This document shows positions 24,441 through 29,367 of a stretch of 29,367 bases of DNA, in pieces. This DNA is from an uncultured Saprospiraceae bacterium. Lineage in GTDB: Bacteria; Bacteroidota; Bacteroidia; Chitinophagales; Saprospiraceae. The stretch covers positions 1 to 29,367 of the forward strand of contig CALHUZ010000180.1 of NCBI GenBank assembly GCA_938039305.1, written 5' to 3'. The notes beneath the pieces are model-generated. The model was not told where the DNA came from, searched no databases, and worked only from the letters and a program-made list of their open reading frames with translations. How positions within the stretch are numbered: the stretch's first letter is position 1; each line of letters begins with the position of its first letter. A program made the translations under genes and the position numbers.

Positions 24441-24716
24441 CTAATGAATAAGAACAAACAAACCACAGATTAAGGAAAAGACAAGGATAATAAGAACATC
24501 TTTATTCAGATTATTGACAGGCCACATAATTAAACTAAAGCTTGAAAGGACTATTATCAATCCAACTACCCTTAGTAAAACGAATCCTACTTTGGCCTTG
24601 TCATTTATGATCAATTCCTCTGATTCAAAGATCACTACTGAGTCCATCAAGGGATGTGATATCGCATTGCCGTTTTTCATAGGACTTTCTTCAGGCATTT
24701 TTATTTTTCTGCTCAC
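24441..24716 (-). CDS. small hypothetical protein with two TM helices
   Basis: A 91-residue protein with a polar N-terminus (1-40) and two hydrophobic helices at about 43-65 and 71-90 (VGFVLLRVVGLIIVLSSFSLIMW and VLIILVFSLICGLFVLIH), joined by the short polar loop NNLNKD. There is an alternative start at Met13 (MKNGNAIS). No family recognised. Helices face the cytoplasm-in to out hairpin arrangement seen in small anchor proteins. Next to the ParD-like ORF on the same strand, 255 nt away. Confidence 0.5.
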   Translation of the reverse strand: MSRKIKMPEESPMKNGNAISHPLMDSVVIFESEELIINDKAKVGFVLLRVVGLIIVLSSFSLIMWPVNNLNKDVLIILVFSLICGLFVLIH

Positions 24717-24816
24717 GAAAGATAATAACTTCTAATAATATAGGTAGACTGCGAAATATCATAATTAAAAACCAGAATTATTAAATCGAACAACAAGATT
24801 ATAGTGTAATAAAGCA

Positions 24817-24831
24817 CAAGATCATATCTTG
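24817..24831. promoter_or_regulatory. 15-bp palindrome upstream of the coiled-coil gene
   Basis: CAAGAT-cat-ATCTTG, 29 nt before the TTG start at 24861. Six-bp arms are common by chance, so it is only a candidate operator. Confidence 0.3.
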
Positions 24832-24860
24832 GATCTATTATGAATATTTACTTTTAGACT

Positions 24861-25811
24861 TTGTCAGAACCCATACAGACGATAGAAAAGCTCATCGAGC
24901 AATATCAAGAAGCACTTGTTGTAAAGAGAAGACTGAAGCATATAAAGAAGGAGTTGTTCGAAGAGCAAGAGAAGCAGCTAATCTTAAAGCAAAATGTGGA
25001 TGACGAATATGCTGACATCACGGTGCTTGAAAAGAAAGGGCTAAGACATCTATTCGTCAACATTCTGATCAATCGAGAAGAGCAGCTTAAAGAAGAAAGA
25101 CAAGAGTATCTGATGGCGGTCTTAAAAGTCAGAGAAAGCGAAAAGTTAACAGAACAGCTCAAGCAGGAGCTTTCATTGTTGGAGGCTAAATCTATCGATC
25201 AAGAACTAATCTTCAACAAAATCGAAAGAGAAATAGAAGGATTGGATGAATCAGTTCTATATAAAGAGTCTGTGCACTTATCAGAACTTAAGGTCATCAA
25301 TATAGAACTTCGAAAATTGCTCCGATTAAAAGTTGAAGCAAGAGAAGCCATACAAGTCGCCAAAACACTTCACAAGAGTTTTATAGACCTTATTCAATGT
25401 CTTAATCAGGCAAAGAGCACAGATAACTGGGGAGTATACTATAGTGATATTCAAAGAGCAAAGAAGAAGCAACAGCAGAACATCGATCATGCTCACTTTC
25501 ATGCTCAAGAGATCAAGAGGCTGATAATCTTCTTAAAAGGTGAGATTGAAGATGTGATAGAAGTTCGTGATGAGTTTCGTAGAACTGAAGCCATCATATA
25601 CGAATTCAACATCAGCTTCTATGATCATCTACTTGAAGATTGGATCAAAGAGACTAATCTAATCGAGACAATGACAGAATCTACAATTGGAAATGCTCAT
25701 CTCATAAGAATGATTGATTCTCTCGAAGGACTTATGAATAATGCCAGTCGAGAATATCGAATGCTAAGTGACAAGAAGAAGGTTGTCGTCGAAAGTCTGG
25801 TCAAGAGATAG
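24861..25811 (+). CDS. cytoplasmic coiled-coil protein, TTG start
   Basis: A 316-residue protein starting at TTG (24861-24863); an in-frame TAG at 24855-24857 leaves no earlier start, and no ATG occurs near. Almost the whole chain is predicted helical with heptad-like Leu/Ile spacing, rich in Glu, Lys and Gln. Residues about 55-85 (VLEKKGLRHLFVNILINREEQLKEERQEYLMAVLKV) form a motif I have seen in other helical hypothetical proteins of Bacteroidota and Firmicutes. No signal peptide, TM or catalytic motif. It stands alone on the plus strand and converges with the DUF3857 gene 23 nt away. Role unknown; a scaffold is plausible. Confidence 0.78.
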   Translation: MSEPIQTIEKLIEQYQEALVVKRRLKHIKKELFEEQEKQLILKQNVDDEYADITVLEKKGLRHLFVNILINREEQLKEERQEYLMAVLKVRESEKLTEQLKQELSLLEAKSIDQELIFNKIEREIEGLDESVLYKESVHLSELKVINIELRKLLRLKVEAREAIQVAKTLHKSFIDLIQCLNQAKSTDNWGVYYSDIQRAKKKQQQNIDHAHFHAQEIKRLIIFLKGEIEDVIEVRDEFRRTEAIIYEFNISFYDHLLEDWIKETNLIETMTESTIGNAHLIRMIDSLEGLMNNASREYRMLSDKKKVVVESLVKR

Positions 25812-25834
25812 AAAAGATTTTCAACTTTCTTAAC

Positions 25835-27811
25835 TTATGCCTTAGGCATTAAAACTATTTTCTCTTTAGATTTATCAACGATACGGTTATATAGTTCTTT
25901 TAGACTTGGGTATTCATCAGGAGAAAAGGTGTCACTGTTCATCTTCATTGAGTAGTCAATCACAATAGTTTCGCCTATTTGTTTTACCTCATACTTGAAA
26001 TTTGCTTTTTCATCTTCAAGGGTCAATATAGACGATTCAGGAAGTGACTCCACAACATATCCATCTGGTATATTGATTGTAATAAGTTGACGCGCGTCTA
26101 ACAAAGAACTATAAAATACTGGGTGGTTTCTATCCTCTTCATAGAATGGGTTTTCTGGGATGCCAAAATCAATTGTAGCATTTATAAAAATCTTATCACC
26201 TATTTTATCTAATTCATTATAGATGGTCTCATTGTAGGTTAAAGATATCTCCTTATTTATGTCCTCTACATTCAGTGCTTCATTATAATCAATAACATTT
26301 TCAAGATTGATGTCTTCTTCGTAGTACTCCTCATCTTCCTCCATGTCTTCGTATTCTTCCTCTGATTCTATCATCAGCATTTCTCGATAGGATGTAGCTG
26401 CAAAACCTTTGAGGATATTAGTACCAATACCGTGAAGTCTTGGAGTTTCTATGTCGAGATCATAAGTCGCCATGGTAAAAGATTCATACACATTCGGATT
26501 CTTGAAATCTACCATAGCAGATCCGTTCTTTTTAATCAACAACCCTGCTTTATTAATAGCCCTAACTGGCAGTTGTCCAACTGGTGTGATGTTACAACTA
26601 GCATCAAGGAGTAAATGTGAATCTCCATATGGGATACAAGCCAAGATGTAGTTCAGTTGCTTAACACTAATAATGTCAGGTTTCAATTCACCATCATACC
26701 TCATTTTCGTAGCATAAGGATATGCATGAACGCCAGCACTACGTAAGAGATTGACAAGTAGCAGATTAATATCAGCAATATTCCCAGTCTTGCTTTTCAG
26801 CACTTGTTCTTTTCCATTTTGAGGAAGGAGTCCTAATGAGCCGTCCCATTCAAATTCACTTTGTACGAATTCATATACAGCAGCTATCTTTTCTTTAGTT
26901 GGTAATTTCTTTATTGACTTTATAAACTTCTTATATGGTTTTAATTTGTTTTCACTGATATCAATAAATGTTTCTTCTGCCAATATCTCAGCCACTACGT
27001 CATCCCAACTCTTTGAATGATACTTGGTGTTGAGCATTATTCTTCTACCCGAAATACCAAATTGTGTTGAAGAGAAAAGTTCGTGATAGACACTTGCTCT
27101 ATAGTCCTCTATATTAAGAACGAATTGATCATCTTTCATTGAAGGAACTTGGCTGGCTTCGTAGATCCAATATCCTTCTCGTTCGATTGCAATCTTAGAA
27201 TGATCGACCAAATCACTACCAACTAAAACTCCTTGATAATTGAATTCAGAAGAAGTAGCTATGGTAAGTTGGGCATTATCGACAGGGATGTCTTCTTGAA
27301 AATTAAACTTAGGAATTGAGTACAAATATGGAGTTACTAATGTATAAGTCACATCGAGTACTGAGCCTGCTTTTACATTAGGCAAAGCGAATTTTACAAT
27401 AGACCAATTTTCGCTTGTCTCTTCTTTATAAATATCAGAATCAGCTAATTGATTTTCTTTTGCTTCTCCATTTTTCCAGTTATATGTTATGGCTTCGATA
27501 TCTGTTACCCTTTCCTTGATTCCATTGTTATTGTATAGTGGAATATTAAATTGACCATAATCTTCTCCACCATCAGAATATATTTTTATTCGACGGTGCC
27601 TTTTTATAATCATATAGGTAGTATTGTTCTGCCAAACGTTAGACTCAAACGAAATGCTATCTTCTTTTATCAAATATGCAGCATCAGCTTCTGGCTCTAT
27701 AGGATGCACATCAGCCTTGAGCATTAAATTGTCAATTCTACTGACGTCTTTTGCTTCTACTGTCAATGTTGCTATTAGAATAGCGAGTAGGATAATGATA
27801 TGTCTTTTCAT
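25835..27811 (-). CDS. DUF3857/transglutaminase-like exported protein with lost catalytic residues
   Basis: A 658-residue protein with a signal peptide (1-20). Residues about 45-240 are the DUF3857 beta-sandwich (YMIIKRHRRIKIYSDGG, YTLVTPY). Residues 315-405 are transglutaminase-like: VYEFVQSEFEWDGSLG, then KTGNIADINLLLVNLLRSAG (341-360), where the usual nucleophilic Cys is Ile345, then QLNYIL, where the usual His is Tyr388, and LLDAS with Asp403 kept. So it is probably not an active enzyme. An acidic stretch (482-500, EEEYEDMEEDEEYYEED) interrupts the C-terminal part. The role may be structural or ligand-binding; it is unknown. Confidence 0.88.
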   Translation of the reverse strand: MKRHIIILLAILIATLTVEAKDVSRIDNLMLKADVHPIEPEADAAYLIKEDSISFESNVWQNNTTYMIIKRHRRIKIYSDGGEDYGQFNIPLYNNNGIKERVTDIEAITYNWKNGEAKENQLADSDIYKEETSENWSIVKFALPNVKAGSVLDVTYTLVTPYLYSIPKFNFQEDIPVDNAQLTIATSSEFNYQGVLVGSDLVDHSKIAIEREGYWIYEASQVPSMKDDQFVLNIEDYRASVYHELFSSTQFGISGRRIMLNTKYHSKSWDDVVAEILAEETFIDISENKLKPYKKFIKSIKKLPTKEKIAAVYEFVQSEFEWDGSLGLLPQNGKEQVLKSKTGNIADINLLLVNLLRSAGVHAYPYATKMRYDGELKPDIISVKQLNYILACIPYGDSHLLLDASCNITPVGQLPVRAINKAGLLIKKNGSAMVDFKNPNVYESFTMATYDLDIETPRLHGIGTNILKGFAATSYREMLMIESEEEYEDMEEDEEYYEEDINLENVIDYNEALNVEDINKEISLTYNETIYNELDKIGDKIFINATIDFGIPENPFYEEDRNHPVFYSSLLDARQLITINIPDGYVVESLPESSILTLEDEKANFKYEVKQIGETIVIDYSMKMNSDTFSPDEYPSLKELYNRIVDKSKEKIVLMPKA

Positions 27812-28166
27812 TAGAGTTTGGTTAACTAGTGTTGATTGATTAGCAAGAGATCTATTTTCATTAATTCACAACAGCGAAAGCTGTTATGGACAATGCAAGT
27901 GAATCCAAGCAAGATTTTGTCGATAAATGTTTCCCTATCAGTTTCTAATCCTAAGATTAGTCTTTAAGACTGGTGCCTCATATAATATAGGGGGATGGCG
28001 AACAATACATGAATTTGTAAACTAATAAAAGGCAAGTATGGATTTATCATACTTATTCAATTATTCGCTTTGAATTATTAAAAATTCAAAAAGTATACCA
28101 TATCGAATCAAATGTCAGCTACTTTTCTATATCGAATATTTCTGAATCAGCTCTTGTTAGCTTAAT
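27812..28166. other. intergenic, 355 bp, hairpin-rich leader upstream of the DUF3857 gene
   Basis: No supported ORF. Inverted repeats: AACAGC-gaaa-GCTGTT (27870-27885, GNRA-type tetraloop), CTAATC-ctaa-GATTAG (27945-27960), AGTCT-tta-AGACT (27959-27971), AAGTATG/CATACTT (28034-28054) and TTTGAATT/AATTCAAA (28069-28090). The last is the best (8 pairs, 6-nt loop) and could end the 28167-28790 transcript, though no T-run follows. An ATATCGAAT sequence occurs twice near 28101 and 28131. Confidence 0.4.
28069..28090 (-). terminator. candidate AT-rich terminator hairpin after the lipoprotein gene
   Basis: TTTGAATT-attaaa-AATTCAAA, about 77 nt after the 28167 stop in the direction of that gene. AT-rich long stems are common in Bacteroidota terminators, but there is no T-run on the minus strand. 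Confidence 0.35.
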
Positions 28167-28790
28167 CTAATGAAGTGTCATAGGAGGTGGTGGCGGAGGG
28201 GGGATCATTTTAGTAAGCCATATTTTTATCGGTCTATCAACTTTATGTAGATTATGGCTATCAACTAGTCTTATAAGCAAATTACTCAGCCCAGTTATCG
28301 GCATACCTTCATAAGCAATCGAAATAATCAAATCTGCTGGACTCTCAGATAGATCAGGACGATTGCCACAATTATGATAGTGCATCGACAAACGCTCTTC
28401 TAATAAGCTTACTGGATAAATAATAGAACCACGATGGATTTCTTCATTAATAACTTTTAGAATATTCCTTGATCTTATTAGTATACAACCTAATTCGGTC
28501 CAACAGGGACTAGATATTCTTAACTCAATCAAGCCCAAATCGTCATTCAAAAGGATAGTCGGTATACTATCATTACAAACTATCTCTTCCACTCGATTAA
28601 GCAAGTCAACATACGAATCAAAGTGTCTTAAGTCAATCCTCGATATTAAATGTTCAGTACCTTCGAAAAACCAACCATAACGTCGTACTTCAGACTCTAT
28701 CATTCCATTTTCTGAGTGGTCATCCTCAATGCAACAAGTCAATAAAGTCACAGTAACTATAATTTGAAAAATATTGATTAACTCTCTCAT
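28167..28790 (-). CDS. hypothetical lipoprotein ending in a seven-proline run
   Basis: A 207-residue protein. The leader IVTVTLLTCC suggests a lipobox at about Cys19-20. The body has a few Cys and many charged residues (RISSPCWTELGCILIRSRN, HNCGNRPDLSESP). The C-terminus is MIPPPPPPPMTLH, with Pro197-Pro203 in a row; such runs stall ribosomes and need EF-P. I do not recognise the family. The start ATG lies within two tandem TCTCATAG copies, and just upstream an ATG-AGA-CTA-TGA mini-ORF overlaps the start codon. Confidence 0.6.
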   Translation of the reverse strand: MRELINIFQIIVTVTLLTCCIEDDHSENGMIESEVRRYGWFFEGTEHLISRIDLRHFDSYVDLLNRVEEIVCNDSIPTILLNDDLGLIELRISSPCWTELGCILIRSRNILKVINEEIHRGSIIYPVSLLEERLSMHYHNCGNRPDLSESPADLIISIAYEGMPITGLSNLLIRLVDSHNLHKVDRPIKIWLTKMIPPPPPPPMTLH

Positions 28791-28808
28791 AGTCTCATAG
28801 ATGAGAGA
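28783..28808. repeat. 8-bp inverted repeat over the start of the lipoprotein gene, with tandem TCTCATAG
   Basis: TCTCTCAT (28783-28790) and ATGAGAGA (28801-28808) flank a 10-nt loop; TCTCATAG occurs at 28785-28792 and 28793-28800. In mRNA the left arm covers the start codon. Confidence 0.4.
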
Positions 28809-29159
28809 ATTTAGCTTTCTGGTGCTATATAAATGATGAGCGAGATATCCATTCGTAGGCGCAGTCTACGAATAACGTACCCTTGGAGGTTTCGTATTAA
28901 CAAACTGAACATCGTATCGCTTAGAACTACCGCACCATATATCATAGCACTTCATTATTCTAAAACGTACACCTATTACCCTTTCCTCATGTCGAATCAG
29001 CATTATCTGCGGATAAGTCAGTGCTCTATCCTACATAAGTCTTTCTGACGCCACATCGCACCATTCATCATCCATAGCCTCACATCCGTCATCAGCCTTT
29101 TAAAGGAAGGCTTAATCGATGCATATTTGAGTCATCGTCAAGAACAAAAAAATAGCACA
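28791..29159. other. intergenic, 369 bp, divergent promoter region
   Basis: No supported ORF. It lies between divergent starts at 28790 (minus) and 29160 (plus). A hairpin ATTCGTAG-gcgcagt-CTACGAAT (28851-28873, 8 pairs) is clear. Near the plus gene, AGCCTT/AAGGCT (29094-29112) lies just before CATATTTG (29122-29129), a one-mismatch match to the TAnnTTTG -7 consensus 31 nt before the ATG. The dyad could be an operator overlapping the -33 region. Confidence 0.4.
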
Positions 29160-29367
29160 ATGAGAAGATCAGCAACATCAATCATCACAACAGTCCTACT
29201 TAGTTTATCTATCTCTTGCTTTGCTCAAGTGAAAGAGATCGATAGCATAAGTCTTGTCAATATCATCACCGCTAAGATCGATACGTTCATAAATGATCAT
29301 GACATACCTGGAGCAGTGATCAGTGTGGTAAAAGATGGCGAACTGTTTTATACACAAGGAATTGGAT
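29160..29367 (+). CDS. N-terminus of a third beta-lactamase-fold serine hydrolase, cut by window edge
   Basis: I read ATG at 29160-29162, preceded by A-rich sequence (AACAAAAAAATAGCACA), as Bacteroidota starts usually are. The 69 visible residues include a signal peptide (ending LSISCFAQ) and then NIITAKIDTFINDHDIPGAVISVVKDGELFYTQGIG, the first helix and strands of the class C beta-lactamase/DD-peptidase fold. It closely follows the layout of the protein at 3891-5384 (TPGFAVGVIKDGEVVLSEGFG). The active-site motifs lie beyond the window. Confidence 0.82.
   Translation, partial: MRRSATSIITTVLLSLSISCFAQVKEIDSISLVNIITAKIDTFINDHDIPGAVISVVKDGELFYTQGIG

Noticed and set aside
25812..25834. Terminator between the convergent coiled-coil and DUF3857 genes
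   Set aside because: Only a weak AT-rich pairing is visible in the 23-nt gap; not reportable.
28833..29048. 71-residue plus-strand ORF
   Set aside because: Composition is unlike its neighbours, no motif, and it overlaps the hairpin-bearing promoter region.

Overview
The window looks like AT-rich chromosomal DNA from a marine-type Bacteroidota (Saprospiria, Cytophagia or Flavobacteriia; I cannot narrow it further). The main reasons are two type IX secretion (T9SS) tails: the start of a type A sorting domain on the CotH-like protein at the left edge, and a type B/CHU_C gliding-motility C-terminal domain on the 833-residue protein at 12672-15173. Many short-leader lipoproteins and outer-membrane-barrel-like proteins, a TIGR03643 protein, and start codons without Shine-Dalgarno sequences agree with this. 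Most genes act in the envelope or outside the cell. I see no rRNA, tRNA, CRISPR array, IS element, integrase or phage gene.

Layout. 1-5384 (minus) is a close-packed run: a class C beta-lactamase-like hydrolase, a barrel-like protein, an S41 peptidase lipoprotein, a polytopic membrane protein and a T9SS-secreted CotH-type kinase cut by the window edge. 5540-9129 (minus) is a tight unit of two thioredoxin-fold proteins (CPPC lipoprotein, WCKPC exported protein), a DUF6029-like barrel and a secreted unknown. 9417-12562 holds a small protein whose order resembles the bL12 C-terminal domain, an alpha/beta hydrolase, an M23 peptidase lipoprotein with a TTG start, and a TIGR03643 protein. 12672-15173 is the large T9SS cargo protein with a GTG start.

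15208-20184 (minus) has a metal and envelope flavour: an HMA-MauE fusion, an SRPBCC protein, a YwqK-repeat lipoprotein behind a YHYH lipoprotein with a perfect 18-bp hairpin between them, a second beta-lactamase-like lipoprotein, and a coupled pair made of a His/Met-rich anchored protein and a 4-TM protein. 20185-20609 has no convincing gene but carries back-to-back hairpins. 20610-23979 holds an NTF2-like protein, a Crp/Fnr regulator with a 15-bp palindrome in its own promoter, a zinc-ribbon protein and a gamma-glutamyltransferase. 24051-24716 has a 44-residue ParD-C-terminus-like ORF and a 2-TM protein. 24861-25811 is a coiled-coil protein with a TTG start; 25835-27811 is a DUF3857/transglutaminase-like protein lacking catalytic Cys and His. 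The right end has a lipoprotein ending in seven prolines and the start of a third beta-lactamase-like hydrolase.

No known defence or biosynthetic system is visible. The most promising unexplained items are the YHYH-hairpin-YwqK arrangement, the His/Met plus 4-TM pair, the twin-thioredoxin/barrel operon, the tandem hairpins at 20392-20562, and a tendency for inverted repeats to sit within about 20 nt upstream of start codons. All calls are by eye from sequence; no database search was run.
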